Assembly (NCBI RefSeq): GCF_018595685.2
Contig: NZ_CP092334.1
Location: 3,810,001-3,874,000 of the forward strand
Length of the DNA stretch: 64,000 nt
Reading direction: 5' to 3'
Origin: Flavihumibacter rivuli
GTDB taxonomy: Bacteria > Bacteroidota > Bacteroidia > Chitinophagales > Chitinophagaceae
Position numbers and translations under genes: made by a program. The notes under the pieces are model-generated. The model was not told the DNA's origin, searched no databases, and saw only the letters and a list, made by a program, of their open reading frames with translations. Below, one piece after another: positions 9,423 through 17,343 of this stretch. Every line of letters begins with the position of its first letter. Position 1 is the first letter of the stretch.

Positions 9423-9496
9423 AGCCCCGTAGGGTGCTGTTTATTTGTAGCGACAGCAGGGTGATTGAATACAAATAAAGAGCGCCCTACGGGGCT
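9423..9496. repeat. long palindrome, AGCCCCGTAGGG...CCCTACGGGGCT
   Basis: A 27-base arm (9423-9449) faces its complement (9470-9496) with 25 of 27 positions matching; the arms read from AGCCCCGTAGGG to TTTATTTGTA. A small companion hairpin GAGACCC-tcc-GGGTCTC follows at 9538-9554. The type looks like a dispersed intergenic element of Bacteroidota; only this copy is in the window. Confidence 0.75.
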
Positions 9497-9723
9497 CGTG
9501 GAGCCTAACCGATAATCGATGCTATGCTACAAACAAAGAGACCCTCCGGGTCTCAAAACGCCAACCATTGTTCAGGGCAATAGCTATTGTTTAATTGCTT
9601 CACCTTCCAAACGAGGAAATAGCACCTTAAGATGCAGGTACACGGTAGGACCTTCGGGAGACTCTGATGGGGTGAAAAATTCATTCTGTCTGTTTAGAAG
9701 AGGATCCTGATGGGGTGGAAGTG

Positions 9724-9801
9724 GGGCCACGAAGGCTCGAAGGCTCAAAGGAACACAAAGACGCCTTAGTGTAACTTAGTGCCTTCGAGCCTTCGTGGCC
9801 C
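9724..9801. repeat. GGCCACRAAG palindrome (copy 1)
   Basis: A 78-bp imperfect palindrome has perfect 21-bp ends (9724-9744 and 9781-9801, gggccacgaaggctcgaagg type). The centre contains the conserved cGCCTTAGTGTAACTTAGTG motif. It sits between two convergent genes. Confidence 0.85.
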
Positions 9802-9833
9802 AATCTCTGATGGGGAGAATTACAGCATTTTGA

Positions 9834-10358
9834 TCAATACCGCTTCAATACCGCTTTTTGGTAACTGCGTACCCCGTAGCTTTTTACTTTGGGAATGGTA
9901 GTATCGCCGCCGCCAGTGATGGCAATGGGTTTCTCCTGGATGTTGTAGAATTCCACCATAAGGCTATCGCCTTCCAGCCAATAATTGTTCATGATGGTAT
10001 TGCCGCTGACGGTAAAGCTGCCGCAAAACTTGTTCCCGATGAGGAACTGGTCCATTACGATGCTGTTCTTTTCATCGATCAGCCAATGGCCTTTTGTTTT
10101 ATCGTAAGGCTTCAGGATATAGGGTCTGTAATCTGACTGGTTGGTGCCGTAGATGAGCCGCCAGGTGAATTGGTCGGCACTGTCGGTTGGGAGGATATGT
10201 AGCTCCATGGGTACATCCTGGCGTTTGGCCGTACCCTGGTACCAGGTCATGGTGCCTTTCCATTTTCCGGTCCAGGTGGCAGGGAATTCTGTATTTGTTT
10301 GCTGGGCCAGGAGCCTGTTTCCTGCCAGGGTGAGTAAGAGGAGAAATGTGAAGCGCAT
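9834..10358 (-). CDS. secreted protein of unknown function
   Basis: This 174-aa protein has a signal peptide (RFTFLLLLTLAGNRLLAQQ, cleavage near LLAQ). The mature part has regular beta-strand patterns and many aromatic residues (WTGKWKGTMTWYQGT, QFTWRLIYG), compatible with a lipocalin-like or small beta-barrel fold. No active-site motif is seen. It is read alone; its 5' end lies 45 bases upstream (in window coordinates) of a terminator serving the next operon. I do not recognise the family. Confidence 0.7.
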   Translation of the reverse strand: MRFTFLLLLTLAGNRLLAQQTNTEFPATWTGKWKGTMTWYQGTAKRQDVPMELHILPTDSADQFTWRLIYGTNQSDYRPYILKPYDKTKGHWLIDEKNSIVMDQFLIGNKFCGSFTVSGNTIMNNYWLEGDSLMVEFYNIQEKPIAITGGGDTTIPKVKSYGVRSYQKAVLKRY

Positions 10359-10402
10359 TTTTATGATTGATGTTTACAAAGATGGGTGTTAAACAGGTAA
10401 TT

Positions 10403-10433
10403 AAAAAGGGCTGAACCTTTTGTGGTTCAGCCC
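10403..10433 (-). terminator. intrinsic terminator of the 17207-10516 gene run
   Basis: A perfect 10-bp stem GGGCTGAACC/GGTTCAGCCC (10408-10417, 10424-10433) with a 6-base loop is followed, on the minus strand, by five T residues. It lies about 83 bases after the stop of the last PAP2 lipoprotein gene. Confidence 0.88.
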
Positions 10434-10515
10434 TGGTCAATAAACCGACTAAAAACAAACGACAAGTAAAACCTATAGTGACTGCTCAATGCCTGGTTTG
10501 TTGCCCGTCAATGGC

Positions 10516-11841
10516 TCATTTTTTCATCTTCAGCCTGTTGACGATCAGTTCCCCGATCTTTTTTCCAGATTCCGCGCCCAGATCGTTGTCGAACCGGAAG
10601 TGGATACCGCCGTAAAGTCTTGACATAGCTGCTTCTTTAGCGGCATTGCGGAAAGAAGTGATCTCCCTGTTGGCAATGCCGAACTCCAGCAGCGACGTGT
10701 CCGTGAAGCGGAGGTTATCCCCAAACATGCTGGTCATAGCTTCCGCCACCGCGGCGGATACCGTGGCATGGCCACTGGGGAAGGAGGGGAACGGAGGCGT
10801 CTGGATATAGGGCCTCCAATCGGGTGATACGTATTTGTTGATCACTGTTTCGGGCCTGATATAATTGTAGGTGTATTTCCCTTCCCAGCAACTGATGAAA
10901 GCATCAAATGATGCAATGGCTGTTTTCGTATATGCGGCAACGGTAGTATTGAAATCTGCTCCGGATTTCTTCGCTGCGATGCCTACAATATTCATCCAGT
11001 GGCCGGGAGGGGAGAACTTTTTGGTTGCGAACATCACATGTCCGCTGACGTTCAACTTGAATGGATTGTCATCCCAAAAGTCCGCGATATGCTTTTGTTC
11101 TTCTGTCAGGCTATCCCCCACCTGCTTCACTTCCATCATGGCCTTGTAAAAAGCGCTGTTCTTGTCGCTGATATTAAAAGCCGGAGGCATAGCTGCCTTA
11201 CAGGAGGAAGCGCTGTCCAGCACCATGGTCCTGATCTCCATCCAATGGGGCTCCACAGCCTGTGCATACATCGGCGGAGTGGGTACCCATCTTCCATCTT
11301 CGGAGGTTACCGTGTAACGGGTAGCTGACCTGGTTTGGGCGTAGTTATCGCCTTTGGACCATTTCATAATGGCAGCTGCCACGGTGTCTGCATAGGCCTT
11401 GCTTCCCTCCTGGATAGCGGAAGGCATCCCCAGGCTATCAGCCATATTCAGCAATTCTTCGTAATAGCCCATCAGGCTGCCTTCAGGGAAGGTTACGGCA
11501 TTGCCCACCTTGGTGAAGGCCAACATAGCAGCCATTGGGAAATCAATATTGGCCGTATCGGTCGGTTTTGGCATTGCCGGCATATGGCTGATCTGGCCGG
11601 CAAGGCTTTCAAACTGCCGGGGGGCACCCGCTGCCACTACTTCATAGGCTGCAATGGATGCATAGACATAGTTACGGCTGGCGATCATGGGTGGGAAGTT
11701 GTTCTCCAGCACCACATTGTTCAGCTTCTTAACGGTCCTGGCAAAAAGGATCGGGTCATGTATGCCTTTCTTGTAGTCGCCTTTTTGTTGGCAGGAACCT
11801 AACACTACTAATGAAACCAGTAATACAAAAACTATTCGCAT
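10516..11841 (-). CDS. PAP2/vanadium-haloperoxidase-type lipoprotein
   Basis: This is a 441-aa lipoprotein (signal peptide with lipobox LGSC). It carries the complete three-part signature shared by vanadium haloperoxidases and acid phosphatases: KYTYNYIRP (Lys-x6-Arg-Pro) near residue 320, PSFPSGHATVS around residue 350, and SRLYGGIHFRFD around residue 407. These residues bind vanadate or phosphate. Whether the protein is a peroxidase or a phosphatase cannot be told from the motifs. It is the last gene of a run and starts 19 bases after a homologous lipoprotein gene. Tandem copies of this family are common in Bacteroidota. A strong terminator follows. Confidence 0.88.
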   Translation of the reverse strand: MRIVFVLLVSLVVLGSCQQKGDYKKGIHDPILFARTVKKLNNVVLENNFPPMIASRNYVYASIAAYEVVAAGAPRQFESLAGQISHMPAMPKPTDTANIDFPMAAMLAFTKVGNAVTFPEGSLMGYYEELLNMADSLGMPSAIQEGSKAYADTVAAAIMKWSKGDNYAQTRSATRYTVTSEDGRWVPTPPMYAQAVEPHWMEIRTMVLDSASSCKAAMPPAFNISDKNSAFYKAMMEVKQVGDSLTEEQKHIADFWDDNPFKLNVSGHVMFATKKFSPPGHWMNIVGIAAKKSGADFNTTVAAYTKTAIASFDAFISCWEGKYTYNYIRPETVINKYVSPDWRPYIQTPPFPSFPSGHATVSAAVAEAMTSMFGDNLRFTDTSLLEFGIANREITSFRNAAKEAAMSRLYGGIHFRFDNDLGAESGKKIGELIVNRLKMKK

Positions 11842-11860
11842 ATTGGGTTATTTCTATCAA

Positions 11861-13408
11861 TTAGTTTGCACCATCATTTTGTCCAAGCTTCACTGCAAAA
11901 GATCCAATGGCATTGCCGCATTTCAGGCCTGCTTCACAATCGAAACGATAGTGAATGGCGCCATAGATCCTGGAAAGACTAGCCTCCTGGGCCATCGCCT
12001 CAAACTTCGCTTTTTCCCCCGGAAAGACATAGCCTAGAACCGTGGCAGCTGCACCGGAGAAGGTTGAGTGCCCTGAGGTGTATGAGGGGAAATTGGGAAG
12101 GCCAATTGTTTTGATGGCTGTGTTCATTTGGGAAGGCCTTGGATAGAAATAATAGGTCTTTGCATCCCAGCAGCTGATGCCGGCATCCTGGATGGCCATA
12201 TTCATCAAGGCTAAAGCCCTGGCAGCCCTTAGTTCACTGAACTGGTTGGCCGCAATGGAATTACAGGCGATCTCGTTCCAGTGACCGGGTGGGGTATAGG
12301 TACCCGCCCCATCGGCCCAGAACTGGTTAATGCGCCAGGTTTCACTGGTTTGGTTCTTGCTGTAATGCAACACTTCGTCCAGTGCTTTCTGGTACTCAGG
12401 TGAGCCGATGGCTGGTGGTGGTGGCGGACGGAGGGAGTCGCGTTGTGCGGTGCTGATAAGCCACTGCTTTACATTGCCAAAGAAAGGCAACATGGGTGGA
12501 CGGGCTGGGGTTTCCATGCTCTTCCATGGGGTTGATGTGCCATGGGCAACAGCATCCACTTCCAGTTGTGCCCAAAGGGTTGGGTTACCCACTGCCTGCC
12601 CCATGCCATCGGTACGGTAACGGGCCAGTACTTTGTCGGCCACTGCATTGGCAATGGCTTCTCCGGCAGCCACGTCAGAAGGACTTGCCACGCCGGATAA
12701 TATTTTGGCTTGCTGCTGGTTGTCGCGCAGCTGCTCAAATTTCAGGGTATCATTAGGGAACATCACTTTCAGCATGCGGTAGGCTACCTGGCTGATCACG
12801 CCGTCCTCTGACGGATAGGAGGGCAGGTCCTGCTGCACGGTTTCCAGTGCCTTGATGCTGTTGTCGTTTACACTGGGTGATTTCCTGTTGTACTGGAACT
12901 TGTATTTCCAGCAGGTAACCAGTGCATCATATAGGGCAACGTGGAGGTAAGCATAGGCCCTTGAGGCATAGGGAGGATTGGCAAAAGGAAACTTCGGGTA
13001 GGCGCCAGGGTTAGTAGCACTGGGAACGGGGTAGGTGCCGTCCGGGTTGGCTTCAGGAGGAAGGTTGTAAGCTGCTACCATTTCCCTTGCCACCTCATTC
13101 CATTTGATGAGTCCGCTGCCTTTCCATTGGTTGATCAGCTCTTTCTCTTCGTCGGATAAGGATGCCTGGGCTGCCTTGATATCGGCCAGTTCCTGTTGGT
13201 AGGCATTGCTATTGATGTCTGCGGGTGCAGGAATGGCAATGCTTTCGGGATTGCCGATCAGCAGTGTCTTCCAGTTGCCGCCATTGGATTCTGTGGTGGT
13301 GGGTTCAAAGGTAGGTGTTACCCTTTCTTCTACATTCTTGGAGCAGGCTGCCATAAAAATACCGGCGCCGGCCAACAGTGCGAATAGCTTATTGTTGCTT
13401 GGTCTCAT
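11861..13408 (-). CDS. second PAP2/vanadium-haloperoxidase-type lipoprotein
   Basis: This 515-aa lipoprotein has lipobox MAAC. The vanadate/phosphate site is complete: KTYYFYPRP, PSYTSGHSTFSGAAA and SRIYGAIHYRFD. It is a diverged paralogue of the gene at 10516, with an extra middle part containing a Pro-rich loop (SLRPPPPPAIGS, near residue 330). I start at the ATG at 13408, which removes a basic 12-residue extension and gives a normal signal peptide (KLFALLAGAGIFMAAC). The start lies inside the last 20 bases of the upstream outer-membrane protein gene, so the two are probably translationally coupled. That overlap suggests the barrel protein and the two enzymes act together at the outer membrane. 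Confidence 0.88.
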   Translation of the reverse strand: MRPSNNKLFALLAGAGIFMAACSKNVEERVTPTFEPTTTESNGGNWKTLLIGNPESIAIPAPADINSNAYQQELADIKAAQASLSDEEKELINQWKGSGLIKWNEVAREMVAAYNLPPEANPDGTYPVPSATNPGAYPKFPFANPPYASRAYAYLHVALYDALVTCWKYKFQYNRKSPSVNDNSIKALETVQQDLPSYPSEDGVISQVAYRMLKVMFPNDTLKFEQLRDNQQQAKILSGVASPSDVAAGEAIANAVADKVLARYRTDGMGQAVGNPTLWAQLEVDAVAHGTSTPWKSMETPARPPMLPFFGNVKQWLISTAQRDSLRPPPPPAIGSPEYQKALDEVLHYSKNQTSETWRINQFWADGAGTYTPPGHWNEIACNSIAANQFSELRAARALALMNMAIQDAGISCWDAKTYYFYPRPSQMNTAIKTIGLPNFPSYTSGHSTFSGAAATVLGYVFPGEKAKFEAMAQEASLSRIYGAIHYRFDCEAGLKCGNAIGSFAVKLGQNDGAN

Positions 13409-14342
13409 TGTCTTTTTGCTTTTTTTGGAAAGGTTTGAAAACATACTGCAGTCCGGCCATCCAGGTAAAGGCCTTACCCATGTTCCTGCCTGCGATCACC
13501 TGGTCTGCCATGGCATGCACGGCAAGGCCTTTTACGGGGGGTATCCAGAGCAGGCCACCGATTGAAATGGTTTGGGCGTCCATCTTGTTTCCCGGATAAG
13601 GCATATCATTGCGCCTCATATCCGTACCGCTGGTGCTGATGTTCCAGTTGTATGCGGCATGGATCCTTCCCAGCTTTTTGTTGTAGCCAATGCGCACACT
13701 TCCTTCCCATACATCGGGCACCGCCATTTCCTTGCTGTAATACTGCCTGTCGGTATAATAGGAACTGCGCTCCACATCGATCTTGCTGCGCATCTGGTAA
13801 CCTGTATAAAGGGTGGCAAAAAGACCTGATTGGTGTTCTACCTGCTCTACTACGCCCAGTTTAGCCGTTGTGGCGCCTAATCCAATTGAATAGGGAAGGA
13901 AGTCGGGCACATAATTGCTGACAGGTGTGGAACCGCCGGCTGTGAAAAAGGTCATCAGCCGGAGTTTCTTGTTCTTGTTGTCGAAAGCCTTGAACTTGAC
14001 ATCGAGGGATATGTCCTGCCAGCCTTCTTTCGGCATCATGGTCCCGGCATCGGAACTGTTGCTGATATAAGGCAAGCCTGCAAATACATTCCATCGGTCG
14101 GTAATGCCATAGCCGGCCATGGGCATTATCCTTTTGGAAGTGAAGGTCCCGATATTCAGGTTCTCCCTCAGGCGGGTTCCTTCCCAATACTCTTTCCATG
14201 AACTCTGTGCGTAAGCACCTACGAGGCAAAGCTCTCCCTTGCTCATCGTGAAGCCGTCAGTTGGCGTTTGCGCGTGCAGCGACATAAAGCTAAGGCTGAA
14301 TGCCAGCAGGCCGCACGCAGTTTTCAATATGCGTGATAACAT
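13389..14342 (-). CDS. outer-membrane beta-barrel-like protein
   Basis: The protein is 317 aa from the ATG at 14342 (LSRILKTACGLLAFSLSFMSLHAQ signal peptide). The mature protein shows alternating polar/hydrophobic strands rich in Tyr, Trp and Gly (WKEYWEGTRLRENLNIGTF, YTGYQMRSKIDVERSSYY), the pattern of a 10-14 strand outer-membrane barrel. A longer start at 14399 would put 19 residues ahead of the signal peptide. It ends with Lys/Gln-rich residues overlapping the start of the PAP2 lipoprotein. The substrate is unknown. Some related proteins are annotated as putative aromatic or metal transporters, but nothing here supports a choice. Confidence 0.75.
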   Translation of the reverse strand: MLSRILKTACGLLAFSLSFMSLHAQTPTDGFTMSKGELCLVGAYAQSSWKEYWEGTRLRENLNIGTFTSKRIMPMAGYGITDRWNVFAGLPYISNSSDAGTMMPKEGWQDISLDVKFKAFDNKNKKLRLMTFFTAGGSTPVSNYVPDFLPYSIGLGATTAKLGVVEQVEHQSGLFATLYTGYQMRSKIDVERSSYYTDRQYYSKEMAVPDVWEGSVRIGYNKKLGRIHAAYNWNISTSGTDMRRNDMPYPGNKMDAQTISIGGLLWIPPVKGLAVHAMADQVIAGRNMGKAFTWMAGLQYVFKPFQKKQKDNETKQQ

Positions 14343-14437
14343 GTTTGTTTGCGATAAATAATGAAATAAGCGAATCAGGAAAGGTTCGTCCTTTCCCATG
14401 CAGCATTGATCCGGTCAATTTTTGTGTAAAGGAAAGA

Positions 14438-15007
14438 TCATGCCTGGTCGGGAGGCTGTTCAGGCGTGCGGAGCCTGATGTCCTTCAACTGAATATCCAT
14501 GGAAGGAAATGCAGCAGTAAGCTCTTGCACTGCTGGTGAAGGAAGCTTTATTTCATTGTCAACGTAGTAGTCTGATAACAGGTTCTTGAATTGCAGGTTG
14601 GCTTTCGGGGCCTTGGTCTTGCCGGAAGAGCTGGCCTGCTGCAGGTCATTGACCATCTTGAAGAATTCATCCCTTGCATTGGTGATGTGCTTCGCTACAG
14701 GGTTCGGCAAGGCAAGCACTTCCAATGAATCATTGTAGATCCTGCGCTTGACATATTTGTAATGCATATCCCCGATCGAAACCTCGCCATCCACCCTTTC
14801 GAAGATGGGGGAGTTGGTATAATAGGGGAGTTGGGAAACCGGGAGTTTGATGGTGATGAGGTCCTGCTCATCGTAGTTGTCGTTGTTGAAATCCGCTTCC
14901 ATACGGGCATTCACCTGTTTCTCCACATAGGAGAAATATACCCGGTACCCTGCCCAGTTGAACAGGAAGAGGGCCATTACAAGTATGGCAGCTAGTTTTT
15001 TCAACAT
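14438..15007 (-). CDS. membrane-anchored protein of unknown function
   Basis: This 189-aa protein has an N-terminal transmembrane helix or uncleaved signal (LKKLAAILVMALFLFNWAGYRVYF) followed by a soluble periplasmic part with many charged residues and repeated short strands. No motif is recognised. It is 48 bases from the membrane-protein gene upstream and 95 bases from the barrel gene downstream, all on the minus strand. It may link the inner-membrane pair (15056-17207) to the outer-membrane proteins encoded next, but that is only inferred from position. Confidence 0.65.
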   Translation of the reverse strand: MLKKLAAILVMALFLFNWAGYRVYFSYVEKQVNARMEADFNNDNYDEQDLITIKLPVSQLPYYTNSPIFERVDGEVSIGDMHYKYVKRRIYNDSLEVLALPNPVAKHITNARDEFFKMVNDLQQASSSGKTKAPKANLQFKNLLSDYYVDNEIKLPSPAVQELTAAFPSMDIQLKDIRLRTPEQPPDQA

Positions 15008-15055
15008 CTAAATGTAAGGATAATATCCATATGGCCAAACCGGAAATGCCGGAAA

Positions 15056-16231
15056 TCAGTATTCCCCACCGGCGCCACCACCGCCAAACTGGCCTCCCCC
15101 AAACCGGGTATCTGGTGCGGCGGTTTGCCCTGTTCCGGCAAATCCGGCTGCGATGAGCAGGTTCTCTGCCTGGAGCAGGTCGGCCTGGTCCCCACCCGGT
15201 TCATAGGTGAATGCAGTCTTGTGCTGCCTCAGGTAACGGATGATGAAATAGGTGATGGCAATGAGTAAGGTGCCATACACCAGCATCGCCACCTCGGGTA
15301 AAAACATCTGGTAATAATACCTGATGGCGATCGGTAGCACAACCAGGGTCAGTATCCCTAACCGGATCAGGAGCCTGTCGTGTTGCTTTATCCCGAAATA
15401 AAGGAAAAGAAAAGGAATGATCCCGGCCCATGCCCAATACAAGCAGCCCAAGGGAAGCACTGCATGCTCATCAAGACTGTTCGCTCCATTAACAGTGTTA
15501 AGCATTAAACTGAGCCTTTCCACCAAGAAGTAATGCAGTGCGGCATAGGCGATCAGTGCAGCTGCTGCTTCAGTCCAGTACAATACGTCCTGGTGCAACA
15601 GGGAATGCTTGCTCCCCCTGAGTTTCCTTGCCAGGAAGAATATTGCCGCAAAGACCAGCGCTACTGTCCAGGGCAGGAAGTTGCGAAGGGCCGGCATGAT
15701 TACGAGGTGAAGCATTCCCAGGCTATACAATAGTCCCAGTAATGCGGCCACCGCACAAAGCCTGTCGAGGTAACGGTAGGCTGCAACCGAAAATACCAGG
15801 AAGGAAAGGATACCAGTAAGGAATTGTGCCTGGGAGCTTTCAAACCCGAAGGTGATGCTGAAGAATAGCAGCAGGTAGGACAATCCCATATACAACAGCA
15901 TATCATCGGCACCCGACTTGAAATGGTATTTGTTCCTGATCAGCCATTCCAGTCCTAGATAACTGAGGAGCGATAATATGAAAGGGAAAGCCTTCCCCAA
16001 GCTGTCAAACCCCATTAGCATTCCCATCAATCCAAAAGCTGCACTCACGATCACCACGGTCAGGATAGCCAGTCCGACGCGGATAAAAACGTTGGGTGTG
16101 TAGAGCCTTACGGGATACCGCAATTTGATATTGGCCGCCTCCAATGGCTTGACCAGTTCCTGCTTTACGGCATTGTCCACCATTTCCCTGACCAATAGGT
16201 TTTGGCAATCATTGACTGGATAGGCGATCAT
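15056..16231 (-). CDS. polytopic membrane protein with Gly-rich tail
   Basis: This 391-aa protein has about eleven hydrophobic helices after a short charged N-terminus, and a C-terminal tail FGGGQFGGGGAGGEY that is very Gly-rich. The helix content and neighbouring DUF2157 gene suggest the paired DUF2157/DUF4401-like membrane proteins found in many bacteria, although the similarity here is not strong enough to name a family. The start overlaps the end of the DUF2157 gene by 23 bases, indicating coupled translation. The Gly-rich tail recalls those of TPM-domain phosphatase-like membrane proteins but may only be a flexible end. Confidence 0.72.
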   Translation of the reverse strand: MIAYPVNDCQNLLVREMVDNAVKQELVKPLEAANIKLRYPVRLYTPNVFIRVGLAILTVVIVSAAFGLMGMLMGFDSLGKAFPFILSLLSYLGLEWLIRNKYHFKSGADDMLLYMGLSYLLLFFSITFGFESSQAQFLTGILSFLVFSVAAYRYLDRLCAVAALLGLLYSLGMLHLVIMPALRNFLPWTVALVFAAIFFLARKLRGSKHSLLHQDVLYWTEAAAALIAYAALHYFLVERLSLMLNTVNGANSLDEHAVLPLGCLYWAWAGIIPFLFLYFGIKQHDRLLIRLGILTLVVLPIAIRYYYQMFLPEVAMLVYGTLLIAITYFIIRYLRQHKTAFTYEPGGDQADLLQAENLLIAAGFAGTGQTAAPDTRFGGGQFGGGGAGGEY

Positions 16232-17207
16232 GTTGTTTCATTTTCTTGTTGAGCTTTATGAGCAAACCTGAAAGGAGTGCGGCCGAGCCCAGGTAATAGA
16301 AGAGGTTGGCATAGATCAGTCCGACATCGTTCGACAGGCTGCCCAATATTTTAGCGGACACCACATAGCTGACGCCAATGTACAGATAGAGTACGGTGAC
16401 CACCAGGTAGTAGAAGGAGCCTTCGCGGAAGGCCTTGAAATAATGATAGGCGCCCAGGGCCAGCAAGCCCAACATCCACAGCAGGTAGATCCTGTCGAAG
16501 TGGAAAAGGCCCGCGAGCAGGGCGATATAACTGATATGTGTCCCAAACTGGTGATAGGTAGGGGAGAAATGGGGCTTGTATTTCCGGGTTGCCAATACGT
16601 GGGCCACCACGATCAGTGATATGCCCATGAGCGTTGCCGTTAGGATGGTCCTGTTGTCGTTCAGCTCAGTGATCCCATATGCTGTTGCCCGGTTAACCGT
16701 AATGCCCAGCCAGGCAGCCATATTTGTAATGGCCATGCTGAGTACCCCCTGGTGATCGAAATAATAGGCTGCCAGGAAGAGCAGGCACATGGGGATGAAA
16801 CTGGCCAATCCCCACCGGGTGCCAAATACCTGGTACTGGTATTGCAAGTAGCCGAAGAATATGAGCAGCAGGAGGCAGCCCAGTAGCAGGAGGTAGTCAA
16901 AAAGCACACTGGGTGATTCGGTCTTTTGCCACTGAAAGGGCGGGGCATGTTTGAAACTGTAGCCAAAACAGCCCAGCGATGCCAGTCCAACCAGCCCAAT
17001 GATGGCCAGGTGCCCGATGGTGTCGATATTCTTGTAGATCAGTATTCCGGTACCCCCGCTCACCAGCAGTACCCCAAGGTATAATAACAGCCGAAGTTCA
17101 TTGTGGATCCTGAGCCTGGGCTGGCTGTAGAATTGCCGGACCTTCCCCATTGATTCCTCACCGACCAGCCCCTGCCGGTGCATGGATTCAAAAAAGTTTT
17201 GCGACAT
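16209..17207 (-). CDS. DUF2157-like membrane protein
   Basis: The protein is 332 aa from the ATG at 17207 (SQNFFESMHRQGLVGEES). The open frame extends 110 codons further upstream, but that part overlaps icmF on the other strand and has no coding character, so I reject it. A soluble helix-rich head with a Gly pair is followed by ten or so hydrophobic helices, and the head-plus-helices layout fits DUF2157. Function is unknown. It is the first gene of the minus-strand run that ends at 10516, and it is divergent from icmF with 136 bases between the start codons. Confidence 0.72.
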   Translation of the reverse strand: MSQNFFESMHRQGLVGEESMGKVRQFYSQPRLRIHNELRLLLYLGVLLVSGGTGILIYKNIDTIGHLAIIGLVGLASLGCFGYSFKHAPPFQWQKTESPSVLFDYLLLLGCLLLLIFFGYLQYQYQVFGTRWGLASFIPMCLLFLAAYYFDHQGVLSMAITNMAAWLGITVNRATAYGITELNDNRTILTATLMGISLIVVAHVLATRKYKPHFSPTYHQFGTHISYIALLAGLFHFDRIYLLWMLGLLALGAYHYFKAFREGSFYYLVVTVLYLYIGVSYVVSAKILGSLSNDVGLIYANLFYYLGSAALLSGLLIKLNKKMKQHDRLSSQ

Positions 17208-17285
17208 GTAGGTTAAGGTTATTATAAATGATTTTGTAAATATATCTTCTTTGGCCCAGCCTTGAAAGGGATTCCATACTAACAG

Positions 17286-17318
17286 TTGTTCGTGTTTGGG
17301 TTGGCTGTTGTACCTTTG
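17286..17318 (+). promoter_or_regulatory. promoter of icmF
   Basis: A perfect Bacteroidota -7 element TACCTTTG lies at 17311-17318, with a TTG at 17286-17288 twenty-two bases upstream as a -33 element. The ATG is 25 bases further on. No cobalamin riboswitch is visible in the 136-base gap, although IcmF is a B12 enzyme. Confidence 0.6.
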
Positions 17319-17343
17319 GCCTTCAATTGAAATTGCTTGTATT

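Noticed and set aside
17208..17343. Possible cobalamin riboswitch before icmF
   Set aside because: The gap is 136 bases and lacks the B12-box and the multi-arm structure; only a promoter can be seen.
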